Shown here in pieces: positions 46,019 through 56,576 of a stretch of DNA of 64,000 bases. The stretch comes from Corythucha ciliata (lineage: Eukaryota > Arthropoda > Insecta > Hemiptera > Tingidae), in contig CM075943.1 in the NCBI GenBank assembly GCA_038030265.1, forward strand, positions 28,458,001 to 28,522,000, given 5' to 3'. Position 1 is the first letter of the stretch. The number at the start of each line of letters is the position of its first letter. The translations under genes were made by a program, and so were the position numbers. Below the pieces are notes generated by a model. The model saw only the letters and a list, made by a program, of their open reading frames with translations, was not told the origin of the DNA and searched no databases.

Positions 46019-46886
46019 CCGGCATGTCAAACTGCCTTTCTTGACCATAAATGGAGGTATATAGTCACGCCTGAAAACTCAAGGAGAAATTGATAGATGC
46101 GGCTTTAGGCATTGAATTAGGAATTGAAGGAAGTTTGAATCGTTGAAAATAATGATCCCTTACAATTTTACAGTAATGTACTCGCAGGAATCAACGGTGC
46201 TGTAAATTACGACACTGTTTACATGTAAATAAATGCTGTAAAAAAAGCGTAAATTACTCAGCCTTCACTTCTCCCATGGCAAAGAATGGTGGGGGGGGGG
46301 CACGTGTGAATTATTTTGATTTGTTAAATTATTCAGGCAATCCACAATAATTTTACTGATAGCCTCTTGAAAATTCAGACGTTACTCGGAATCATGTATG
46401 TAGTTGAAGAAAAAACCGGTTTTCATTGACTCGAATGTTGTTGAACTATGCAAGACTTAAAATGATAAGCATAGCAAATGCTAAATTCCTCAATGAAACC
46501 AAATTTTTGATCCATTTTCCCCCTCTCTACCTGAGTGTTCAGGAAGATTAATCGAAAAAAAAGAAGAAAAATAATAAAAAATGCGACGAAGGCGCAGATT
46601 GCTTTGCGAGTAACCCGGGGCTTGGATTAGGAGGAGCACGAGCTCCCAAACTTATAAGTCCTATAAATCTAAGCCAACCCACTCCTTTAAGTCGCTTCCA
46701 CAAACATATTGTTACTGGAAAGGGACTTGATTGGTTCTTGCCCCAAGATGAATGGGCAATCTTCTCTCTTCGGGACAGCCGTATAAAGAAAAGAAAAAAA
46801 AGCCTTGGGATTTAGTTAAAAAGAAAAAGGAAGACGAAAGAAGATGAAGAATTGTGGAGGGAAGGAGAGGGAAGGAGAAGAAGAAG

Positions 46887-49131
46887 GAAAAAAAACCAAA
46901 GCCAGTAGTTTTTAGCTACCAAAGGGAAAAACTCGCCTCATTGGTCGTCACGACTAGCAATTACCCCCACTTTTTGGACTCTTTTTACCATTAGGAATGC
47001 GTGGCTGTCTTTCAAAACCGCAGATGCTATCTCTTTAGGACCATTCTTTTGAACATAAAAAACACTAGGACATGTGCACTTACAAGGGTAATTATCTCTG
47101 TCTCTTATTTCGTCCCTCACGTTATCAAATTCTTAGATCTCACGACACTTGTAGGTGGGCTTAAACAGCCTCATTGTTGTTATTGATTACACCTACACTT
47201 TGTTCTTAAAAAAGAAGTATTATTTTGTTGGTACAAATCGGCTCCAAGTCGAGGGGCTTATGTTAATAATGAAAATTTACTAGTCCTTTAAATGGAGAAA
47301 GCAGGTCTGTTTATTTATGAAAGACGTGTACTAAAATGAAGAGACGGTTTCGCACATATGGGTTGCGATACTTTTTTTTCACGTTTCAGAACCCCTAGAA
47401 CACGAATCCGAGGTCGGTTCAATTTGCTATATATATATATTTATATATATTTATATATTTATGGCCCTTTTTTGTTAGCACGATCACGGTCGCAATTTTT
47501 GACTAAGGGCAACCAAATTTGGCCTAAAAATCAATAGCGTGAATATCTCGGACGAGTTCGTGATCCAGATGAATCGGTCCACGGGAACGGTGTGAAAGAG
47601 GGGTTTGAATTAGTTGAAAATTCGCTACCGCACGGCTGTTGCTGCAATTACCCCCACTTTTTGGACTCTTTTTACCATTAGGAATGCGTGGCTGTCTTTC
47701 AAAACCGCAGATGCTATCTCTTTAGGACTATTCTTTTGAACATAAAAAACACTAGGACATGTGCACTTACAAGGGTAATTATCTCTGTCTCTTATTTCGT
47801 CCCTCACGTTATCAAATTCTTAGATCTCACGACACTTGTAGGTGGGCTTAAACAGCCTCATTGTTGTTATTGATTACACCTACACTTTGTTCTTAAAAAA
47901 GAAGTATTATTTTGTTGGTACAAATCGGCTCCAAGTCGAGGGGCTTATGTTAATAATGAAAATTTACTAGTCCTTTAAATGGAGAAAGCAGGTCTGTTTA
48001 TTTATGAAAGACGTGTAACTAAAATGAAGAGACTGAATTACTAAAAAGCCTTAATATTTTAGTCATTCTTCTTTGAAACAAAGAACATTTACAACGTTAC
48101 ATTTTTTAATTTATTTTTTGGTCTGATCATGCCTCTCTCTTTCAATCTGGCGGGTAAAATAGAAGGGGAATGAACACTTTTTTTTTTGTCGTCATTTACT
48201 GACTCTCTCATAACTGGAAAAAAAAAACCAAAGCCAGTAGTTTTTAGCTACCAAAGGGAAAAACTCGCCTCATTGGTCGTCACGACTAGCAATTACCCCC
48301 ACTTTTTGGACTCTTTTTACCATTAGGAATGCGTGGCTGTCTTTCAAAACCGCAGATGCTATCTCTTTAGGACATTCTTTTGAACATAAAAAACACTAGG
48401 ACTTGTGCACTTACAAGGGTAATTATCTCTGTCTCTTATTTCGTCCCCTCACGTTATCAAATTCTTAGATCTCACGACACTTGTAGGTGGGCTTAACAGC
48501 CTCATTGTTGTTATTGATTACACCTACACTTTGTTTCTTAAAAAAGAAGTATTATTTTGTTGGTACAAATCGGCTCCAAGTCGAGGGCTTATGTTATAAT
48601 CGAAAATTTACTAGTCCTTTAAATGGAGAAAGCGGTCTGTTATTTATGAAAGAGTGTAACTAAAATGAAGAGACTGAATACTAAAAAGCCTTAATTTTTT
48701 AGTCATCTTCTTTGAAACAAAGAACATTACAACGTTACATTTTTTAATTTATTTTTTTGGTCTGATCATGCCTCTCTCTACACCTACACTGTGTTCTTAA
48801 AAAAGAAGTTATTATTGTTGGTACAAATCGGCTCCAAGTCGAGGGGCTTATGTTAATAATGAAAATTTACTAGTCCTTTAAATGGAGAAAGCAGGTCTGT
48901 TTATTTATGAAAGACGTGTAACTAAAATGAAGAGACTGAATTACTAAAAAGCCTTAATATTTTAGTCATTCTTCTTTGAAACAAAGAACATTTACAACGT
49001 TACATTTTTTAATTTATTTTTTGGTCTGATCATGCCTCTCTCTTTCAATCTGGCGGGTAAAATAGAAGGGGAATGAACACTTTTTTTTTTTGTCGTCATT
49101 TACTGACTCTCTCATAACTGGAAAAAAAAAA
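46887..49131. repeat. Tandem/segmental duplication, ~0.58-kb unit, four copies
   Basis: A unit running from ACCAAAGCCAGTAGTTTTTA to CTCATAACTGG occurs as: copy 1 (46887-47345, right end replaced), copy 2 (47643-48218, left end replaced by a reverse copy of the 31966 repeat), copy 3 (48219-48780) and partial copy 4 (48781-49131). Copies 2 and 3 join head to tail through an A-run. Copy 3 differs from the others mainly by single-base gaps in short runs. The minus strand has an open frame of about 60 codons with CPSVFYVQKNGPKEIASAVL, which I do not recognise. Confidence 0.85.
47430..47645 (-). repeat. Reverse copy of the 31966 dispersed repeat
   Basis: Begins with an AT-rich palindrome, then TTGTTAGCACGATCACGGTC and GCGTGAATATCTCGGACGAG, ending CTGTTGCTGCAATT. 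The junction to duplicate copy 2 falls in GCAATT, shared by both partners. Confidence 0.8.
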
Positions 49132-50770
49132 CCTTCAGCTAGAACTGCACCAAATTTATGGCACAACGTTATTTCCCTCACAAAACCCTTTCCACACACT
49201 TAAGCCACCTCAATACTGTTCTGGTAGAATACGATGTGGCGAGGCGTATCAAACAATTTGCTACAACCGCGCCAGCTTCTGTTGGCAATCGTCAGTCCGG
49301 TAGGATATAAATGGTAAAGTGGCGAGGAGGGGTGGCTACAAATTCAGCATGTTACGACCGTCGTAAATGCCAATCACATTGTAAAAATGCAAAAAGGCGG
49401 GTCGATTACTTCGTGTTTTTTTTTTTTTTTTTTTTTTTTTTCTGCATTTAAAACCACAAGAGACCTTTTGACAAAGCAAACAATGCGGATAAATTTGTCC
49501 TTGCCGTCATTTTATATTTTATTTGCTCCTGTGTAAAATGACTGTCTCGTGGCTTACTGAAACCTCCAGAAACGGAGCGCGGGACACGCTTTAAAAAGAG
49601 GAACTCCATTTTTTTAGTTTTATGAAGTAACAGCACAGTTCATAGTTAATTGAAAGTCATTTATTGTGAGCCGAAATTACGGCGCGCGGTAGATTCCTAT
49701 CAATTGAAAGGGAACTCGAGCTGAAAAAAAAACAACCTCGAAATCAAAAAAAGAAATCTTGTTAGTCGTTCGAAGACGCGTGTAATTTCATGAAATCAAA
49801 ACCTAATAATCGACTTCTAAAAAATCGTGGGAACATAATGGATTCCAGGCACGAAGCAAAATCATTCGTCAGGCATATACGTCTAGGAATGAAATACCCC
49901 ATTTGAAGAGCTCCTTTTTTCTCTTAAATATCCCCCGCCCACCACCATCACTTCCCGCTTCCTCACCCACCACTGAATTCAACAAATAATTAAAACTGTG
50001 CTTTTTAACTCTTCTTTTTTTTCGTTCAATTTTTCTCCACTGTCGGTAAAGACATTGGGAATGCTCCACGGGGGCTCAATAGAGCTATTTGTCTGCATCT
50101 TCACACCTCAATCCATCTCCCGAGAAGTCGGTTCTTTCTCTCTCTGACACGCTCTCTCAATCTCTCTCTCTCTCACTCTCTCTCTCTCTCTCTCTTCTTC
50201 ACCCATGTAACTTTCATCTTTGAAAAACCACTGAAAAGAGCGATTGGAAGGAGGATAGAGGATTTAGAGGCATATATCCATCCTCCAGCTAAAGCACACC
50301 GTTTGAAAGGTTTACAGTAATAAATGAGAAGGATGAATAAGCATTTGAGTGACCTCCAAAAACGGATTCCAAAACGTATACCTACTTGACGCGGGAGGAA
50401 AGTTTTAATTTTCTTATTTTGTTCTGCGCTCATTTCGGTTCAATATTATTAATTTTTGCTGTTCGGCATGTGCGTGCACAAAGAGGGGTCTGCATTGGAA
50501 TTTACATTTTTTGGCCTATTAGTCATTTATGGAGCCTAAAATGATACTCTCACAGCACAAAGGTTCGAGTGAGGCACAATAACTACAGTTTTACTTCCAT
50601 GTTCCCCTATAGGGAAAGGAAGTACGTCGTTCGTGAAAACAAATCAAGTCCGAGCTGACTTCAACATTCTTCATACACAACCTTTGACTATAGGGAAGAG
50701 GCGGCATCATTGTGGAGTTCCGGTCAAGTTTGGAAATGAAAGTCCTTGTCTCACCACTATGTAATTAATA
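49132..50770. other. No gene seen; simple repeats
   Basis: T-run at 49416-49441 and a (CT)n tract at about 50137-50195. Otherwise AT-rich with no recognisable exon. Confidence 0.5.
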
Positions 50771-50784
50771 TATTCATTTGTCCA

Positions 50785-50822
50785 GAGCCAGCTTTCGGTC
50801 CCACACGACCATCTTCTGTGGG
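50785..50822 (-). repeat. Possible Penelope-type terminal repeat fragment
   Basis: On the minus strand: CAGAAGATGGTCGTGTGGGA then CCGAAAGC, a short hairpin followed by GAAA. This layout is common in Penelope-like terminal repeats as I remember them. No GIY-YIG or reverse transcriptase sequence lies nearby, so the call rests on the motif alone. Confidence 0.35.
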
Positions 50823-50829
50823 CTTGATA

Positions 50830-52400
50830 ATTAAGGCCGGTTCACACCGTTGTCAATTTATATTAACATATAACATAATACTTTATAATTGGAGTACTTC
50901 CACCGTCATATCTTATTTATAAAGAAAAGACTGGAGACAAAATTGAAAACCTTCGAGGTTGAAACCAAAACATCCCGTGTCAAAATTGACAAGTTCTTGT
51001 CAGGGTTGCCGGAGGTGGGTGCCAGGGTTTCCTAGTTTAAAATTCATTAACCAGCGCGTAATTAACAGCGACGAATTACAAGTTTTGGTTTCTGGGGCAG
51101 AACCACAAGTTCTTTCGCGAAACAATTTAATATTTTATGGAGTCATTTCCGATGAATGGAAAAAATAGTCAGAATTTCGGGCATCAGTGATGACAAATTT
51201 TTTATTCTAGATGAACAGACCAGTCAAGAATCATAGTTGTTTACCCGAATTCACAGTTTCACTGGATAACGACTATAGTTTCTTGTGCTTCAGTCAATTT
51301 CTGAGCCTTTTTTGCTCTCCTGGATCCAAATAAGGAGCGAAATACGCGATGCTGGTGTTTTGAAAGAGCCAAACAAGTAAGTGAGAGGCTTAATAAAAAT
51401 CCAAATCCCATGAAATTCGCATAATTAGTTGAAAAATATACAAATCAGTGAAATTAATTTTTGAAAGAGCCAAACTTGTGAAAGGGTTGCCGGCGCACTA
51501 CGATTCTTGCCGGTGTACCTGACCTCACGGACTAAGTCAAAGATGGGATCCGGCTCCACCAATCAACCGCGAGTGGACGAACGTGGCTTAATTGACGGAC
51601 TGATGAGATCAGGCAGGATTATGCTGTGACCTTTTAAGGTATGATACCGAAACGGAGGGTTTGGACCATAGCAAACCCTCTCAACTTCACTCTCAGTTCA
51701 TTTTATGAACTTATTGTTGTAACGTCCGATATTGTTGGGGCCAGACGAGGCACCCTCGCATAATCTTAGTTGATGATACGAAGAGAAGGCTAGTACGTGA
51801 ATTCAATGTACGCGCTAAGTTTTAGAGTTCTAGACAACAAAATGTTTTTGTGAAATCAATTGTTTATGCATCGCCCTCAATCACATGTGAGGATACAACA
51901 CTTATAAACTACTAACACGGCGGCGCCTTAGCCGCAAACTTCTCCAGTGTCAGCGCAGCAGCAGCGCGGGCAGTCTTAGCGGGGTTGGGCTTTGGCTAGA
52001 CTTGAACCGGTCCAGGAGCTTTAAAAAACAGGCGACTTAGCCCAAAACCCGATTTTCCACTACAGAAAAGGTCATTTTCCCGAAGGAGCCGCCAAAAGCG
52101 GCACCATAAAAGAGGCCACTAATATTTCCCCAGAAAGTGACTGCCTTGCACTGAAAAGGTTTAGTTTTACTCCAATTAGGAACTTGGAGTTTGACAAGGA
52201 AACTTATGAAAAATCTGGATTTTGGTTTTATGAAAATTGAACATTCATCAACTGAGAAATCGGCAAAGGAGTCGTCAATCCAGATTCCGCGGTATTGGCT
52301 TCATCTAAAAGGTCACTTTCATGGCTTTAGCCCTTTAAAAACCAAGTTTTGGGGTTTGGCTCACTAAAAAAACATTTTGATCTTTTGGCTCTATAAAGAA
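50830..52400. other. No gene seen; F1 fragments
   Basis: Short F1 units at about 51340-51490 (+) and 52290-52420 (-). Otherwise unrecognised, moderately GC-rich near 51920-52140. Confidence 0.45.
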
Positions 52401-52417
52401 CCATCTTCACGGATTTA

Positions 52418-52534
52418 AGGCTCGTTCACAAGCTCTATGTTTACATTCAATCAAACAAATTTTTTCCCTCGAAAATGAAGCATTTTGATAGGTTGCACAG
52501 ACTCCACACAACAAAAATGCTTGTGAACGGGCCT
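52418..52534. mobile_element. Harbinger-like MITE, 117 bp
   Basis: Termini AGGCTCGTTCACAAGC / GCTTGTGAACGGGCCT, flanked on both sides by TTA (52415-52417 and 52535-52537), the 3-bp target typical of PIF/Harbinger elements. The interior CCTCGAAAATGAAGCATTTT and GACTCCACACAAC matches the MITE in the gypsy leader at 55429. Confidence 0.8.
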
Positions 52535-53573
52535 TTAAAACACAGACCTTAAACAAAGAAACTGTGGCGACTCCACTTCAATGAAATGAAAATCAAGACA
52601 CATATGGTTTTGAACAAATAATTCTTTCACCGACGACTCTCGAGACGAACATTCCTTTTTAACAAACAGATTACTTCTCCTTATTTTCAATTATATAACA
52701 GTTACGACATAAATTAGGAAAGAACTCGGCAGGTTGGGATCGAGTTGGCATCGCATTGTTATCTATTCCTGATTGCCCCGTTCATGTAAGTTCTACATTG
52801 GAAGCTTGCTGCAAATCGGTTTTTTCTTTCAATAACTCAGTCTTTATGGCTTTGTAGGCATCAAAATTACGTAAAATGGAACTTAAGTGACTACGCTGGG
52901 GGATTATCGAAGGAAGGATCGCCGCTATCTAAAAAAAAAAATGAAAATAAATCGGTGCCGGTCCTTGCTCGTGAGTATCCAATCACTCAACTTTTGACAT
53001 CTTGTCATCAATACAAATCGGGCAACTTATTTCAATCGTAGTGTCCTTTCTAGTTCACTACATTCATTAGTGGAAATTCTACAGACGCCCGTCATTTCCC
53101 GGCGATGTCGAGCTTGGGTAATGTAAATTACCTCGTTGACGTGGTGAGTGCATTCACACAAGAGCAATTTCGCGATTTTGAAATCACTTGAACCGCAACA
53201 CGTCGACAGAAGTGGCTTAGTTAGTACTTCGGGATTTCGGAATGCCGGAGACAAGGGCTTTGTGAAGACAAGAGTGAGCTTTCCGTTGTTATTCAAGAAA
53301 AAAGGCCAGTTCAAAATTTATTGTCAGTACGGGAACGTAAATGCGAATGGGTGACAGTAGTCGGACCAGAGCAATCGTTTCATTTCAAACCCTTTCACGT
53401 TGCCATCCCATCAATTTTGAAGTAGCTTAACTTTTAACTAGCGCGTTAGACTCGTTTCACATATACGAGGTTATGATGGAATCCACCTCCTTATATCGGT
53501 TGTCCCTCTGCGAATGCTCCTCTTCAAACTTTTGGAACTAACTACAACCAATTACTTTTGCAGTCTCTTTTAA

Positions 53574-53624
53574 TTGTCGAATGCATTTCGGGCACAACTG
53601 TGACCCCTCATCAGCAACTGACAC
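53574..53624 (-). ncRNA. Hammerhead-ribozyme-like motif, left Penelope repeat
   Basis: Minus strand: CTGATGAG (53607-53614), a GGG(T)CAC-AGTT-GTGCCC hairpin, then GAAA (53586-53589). These are the two conserved core boxes separated by a stem II. The GTCAGTTG before the first box can pair only partly with CAATT after the second, and the cleavage triplet is not clear, so activity is uncertain. Confidence 0.45.
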
Positions 53625-53803
53625 TATATTCAAGAACAACACGAACAATAAATTACTCAAAATCTCAAATTCACACGTAAAAAATAAGCCAAGAGCATAA
53701 ACGAAAAACGACATCTTACCCTTCTACTGCAAGTAACGCAACTAAACATACATTCTGCGCAATTGAAACTATTTGAAGCCACCAATCTATCACTCCCTTA
53801 CCA

Positions 53804-54190
53804 CTAATCCCCACCACTCCCCAACGGCATCACCATTGCTCTATTCCCAACATTCGTTTTTCGGTACATTTCTAATATGTGATTATACTGTTCACAAACT
53901 CTGTTGGAATCAACCTGCAAATTAACATTATTCCTCATCAATTTAATATGGACAGACTCAAGCCATTGAAGCCTCCTTTCATTACTGTCCCTTGCAACAA
54001 TTTTAACATTACTCACATCCACAACATGACCCGTTTCAATCACATGTTGTGAGAGCCCAGTGCACCCTTGATTATTTCTAATATTATTAGCATGCTGTGC
54101 CATTCTACTTTTTACGAGCTGTATTGTCTTGCCAACATATACCCTATGACAAGAACAATCAATCGCATACACAACATGTGAACTCAACAT
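53804..54190 (-). pseudogene. GIY-YIG endonuclease domain of a Penelope-like retroelement (fragment)
   Basis: About 128 residues: VVYAIDCSCHRVYVGKT at the N-end is the GIY-YIG signature in its Penelope form (a variant of YIG), then MAQHANNIRN, GLSQHVIETGHVVD and RRLQWLESVHIKLM with the conserved Glu. Penelope elements fuse this nuclease to the C-terminus of a reverse transcriptase. Here the reverse transcriptase is absent: upstream sequence turns at once into the inverted terminal repeat. The domain frame itself is intact. Confidence 0.8.
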
Positions 54191-54300
54191 TTTGTCCGTC
54201 TTATCTTAAGCTGTCGTTTTTCGTTTATGCTCTTGGCTTATTTTTTACGTGTGAATTTGAGATTTTGAGTAATTTATTGTTCGTGTTGTTCTTGAATATA

Positions 54301-54352
54301 GTGTCAGTTGCTGATGAGGGGTCACAGTTGTGCCCGAAATGCATTCGACAAT
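54301..54352 (+). ncRNA. Hammerhead-ribozyme-like motif, right Penelope repeat
   Basis: CTGATGAG at 54311-54318, hairpin, GAAA at 54336-54339; the inverted twin of the left motif. The same caveat on stem I and the cleavage site applies. Confidence 0.45.
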
Positions 54353-54411
54353 TAAAAGAGACTGCAAAAGTAATTGGTTGTAGTTAGTTCCAAAAGTTTG
54401 AAGAGGAGCAT

Positions 54412-55114
54412 ACACGAGGTTTCTCGCGGCGCGGTTTTGGCTGCCGCGTATTGACCACGTACACCTTTACACACGTGCGGTACATATTACTTGGTTCGAT
54501 GAGAAAGCGACATTCACGCGGATTACACGCGGGGGCCTCGTGAAAACGCGTTTGTGTGAAAAGAGCGTTGGGAAATGCTTAACGTTGAATGTCCACGTGC
54601 TCCATTTATAGTGCTGAAGAAAAGAAGATTACCTCACCCTGATGCTTGGAAAAGAATCTGAAGAAGGATACACGGTCCTTTCCAGCCCTCGAGTAGCACC
54701 CAACAAACGCGTAGTTCATTGGCATTTCGTTCTTTTTGGATCGGTCGAATAAACGCCATTTGTGTATTATAGAATAAAAAGACCACGTTTTGATGATTCT
54801 CTAGTCAAAATTCATTTTCCAAGTAACATAGGAACAAGACTTCTTGGCCGAGCGATGTGGGGAATACACATTCTGTTCTGCCTCAGTGACTGGAACCCCG
54901 AAGAAACTATCACCGTCCGTGGATCATTTGCTTACAATAGACCTAAATTTCAGCTCATAAAACAACTTTTGGAACGTTAAAATTAAGTAAATATTAATAA
55001 ATCACTCAATACTGTAATAAATTTGGGGTAACCAGGAAAGGTAATATAACCCAACTCTTTTCTCGTGTCCGTTCCCGATTTGTGATTGTGGTTTATACCC
55101 CAACCTCGAAACCT
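54412..55114 (+). other. Unresolved region, probably including the gypsy 5' LTR
   Basis: Lies between the Penelope element and the gypsy primer-binding site, so it should hold the 5' LTR. The LTR edges could not be set because the 3' LTR is outside the window. GC-rich at first (CACGAGG near 54411 and CCTCGTG near 54537 form an inverted pair), then AT-rich. An open frame of 72 codons (54762-54980) with GRAMWGIHILFCLSDWNPEE has no recognised homologue. Confidence 0.4.
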
Positions 55115-55142
55115 TGGTGACCCCGACGTGATTTGAACACGC
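55115..55142 (+). other. tRNA-Trp primer-binding site of the Ty3/gypsy element
   Basis: TGGTGACCCCGACGTGATTT continues to AACACGC: the reverse complement of the 3' acceptor and T-arm of tRNA-Trp including CCA, matching for about 28 nt, longer than the usual 18. It places the 5' LTR immediately upstream and the leader downstream. Confidence 0.75.
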
Positions 55143-55255
55143 CACTTTTTTTTTAAGACATTGGCCGCGTTGCGAAACTCCAGACTTGTTCAGCGCTTAA
55201 TGAGCACTTAATATTTTTCCGTTGCAAAACTGTCAATCTGACTCAGTGCTGAATA

Positions 55256-55420
55256 AAGCTTGGGTTTCCTAGGAAAGCGGTGCCGTAATATTACGTTAGA
55301 AAACATCCCATTTTAAATCACGCCAGTAGTTGCCTGGGGAACGGTCAACTGGCATGATTTAAAAGGAGATGTTTTCTAACGTAATATTACGGCACCGCTT
55401 CCCTAGGAAACCCAAGCTTA
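55256..55420. mobile_element. Foldback element, ~165 bp
   Basis: Arms of about 70 bp: TAAGCTTGGG-type ends, then TTTCCTAGG, GCGGTGCCGTAATATTACGT and TAGAAAACATC, in reverse complement on the other side of a short loop. Copied at 58052-58216. Confidence 0.85.
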
Positions 55421-55428
55421 AGTGCTTA

Positions 55429-55565
55429 AGGTCCGTTCACAAGCTCTATGTTTGTGTTGTGTGGTGTCTGTGCAATCTATCAAAATGCTTCGTTTTACGA
55501 GGGAATACATTTGTTTGGTTGCATAGACTCCACACAACGCAAACATAGAGCTTGTGAACGGGCCT
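55429..55565. mobile_element. Harbinger-like MITE, 137 bp
   Basis: Termini AGGTCCGTTCACAAGCTC / GAGCTTGTGAACGGGCCT with TTA on both sides (55426-55428 and 55566-55568). Same family as the MITE at 52418. Copied at 58225-58361. Confidence 0.8.
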
Positions 55566-55817
55566 TTAAACACGTCCCATCGCGATAGAAATCACCGTTG
55601 CAAAACTCCAGTATATATACTCCAGTATATAAGCGCTTAATTCTACACTTCAGTGCTTGAACACGAGCCCCGAGTTTTGCAACGCAACCAATGTTTATCA
55701 AGCTTCTACGCTCCAACGTTCTGCCAATTCTCGCATCAAGTAATTGTGATGATTATATCCTCATTAATTATTGTTACCCACATGTCAATTTGTTGAGAAT
55801 CATTCGATGTCCGAACT

Positions 55818-56576
55818 TTGTTTAATAAAGCCTTTACGAAAGGTCTTAATTTACTACAATTTATTAAACATAGTTGTTTTTTCTCTCGTGCAATGGAAAG
55901 TAGTCATAATGAATCAGTCGCTTACGATCGCTTCTTGCAAATCCTGAAACCTGACAAGTTCTGTTCTTTATCAGAGTCACCGCATGCATCAAAAGAATGG
56001 AGACACTGGAGAAGAACGTTTACTACGTTTGTAGAGAAGAACGTCTCTGAAGAACACAAACTGGATGCGCTGATGAATCTCGTGTCGCACAATGTTTTCG
56101 AATTTATAAGCTACTGCGAGACGTACGCAGCTGCAATGGACATATTGAATGCTATTTTCACTCCGAAGAAAAACGTGCTCTTCGCCAGACACGTTATTTC
56201 TAATCGGAAACAACAGCCCGGAGAATCAATCGACCTTTATTTACAAGTCTTGCGCGCCTCAAGTAAGGACTGCGAATTTTCAGCTGTTGACGCTAGAACT
56301 TACTGCGATGAATCGGTCCGCGATGCCTTTATAAACGGAATTTCATCATCGCAAATTCGACAAAGAATTTTAGAAAAGAATTCTTCAACTTTGAAAGAAG
56401 TCGAAGACATCGCTCGCTCTTTAGAATCAGCTCAAAAGAACTCCGATGCATTCAACCTGTCTGAATCTTCTACACTTCATTGCAGTGGAATTGAAAGTCT
56501 GCTAGGAAGTTCAACGGAAAAAGTAATTTCGTCTACGATTGCAGCGACTGAGCGACGCTCTCAAATTAAATGTTAG
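55818..56576 (+). pseudogene. Ty3/gypsy gag, duplicate copy, cut at the duplication junction
   Basis: About 252 codons; the likely true start is the internal ATG at 55893 (MESSHNESVAYDRF). Capsid-like helices with KEWRHWRRTF and PGESIDLYLQVLR are typical of gypsy K02A2.6-like gag. Ends RRSQIKC then TAG, and nine codons later crosses into the start of the second unit. It therefore lacks pol and is a dead duplicate. Confidence 0.85.

Larger units (their letters stand above)
53514..54411 (-). mobile_element. 5'-truncated Penelope-like element with inverted terminal repeats
   Basis: A GIY-YIG coding end on the minus strand is bracketed by 199-bp inverted repeats (53514-53712 and 54213-54411). 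Penelope-like elements often insert 5'-truncated with a terminal repeat inverted relative to the body (family knowledge). The left arm is downstream of the frame on the same strand; the right arm replaces the missing reverse transcriptase. Both arms carry a hammerhead-like motif. The right part from 53811 onwards is repeated at 56606. Confidence 0.75.
55167..55685. mobile_element. Inverted-repeat element in the gypsy leader, itself hosting two MITEs
   Basis: Outer ends GCGTTGCGAAACTC / GAGTTTTGCAACGC, with more distant matches (AGCGCTTAAT, AGCACTT). Inside it are a foldback (55256-55420) and a Harbinger-like MITE (55429-55565). Copied at 57963-58481. Confidence 0.6.

Noticed and set aside
55105..55145. 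A reverse-strand tRNA-Trp gene
   Set aside because: Only the 3' 28 nt of the tRNA match; the anticodon and D arms are missing. Its position before gag fits a primer-binding site.
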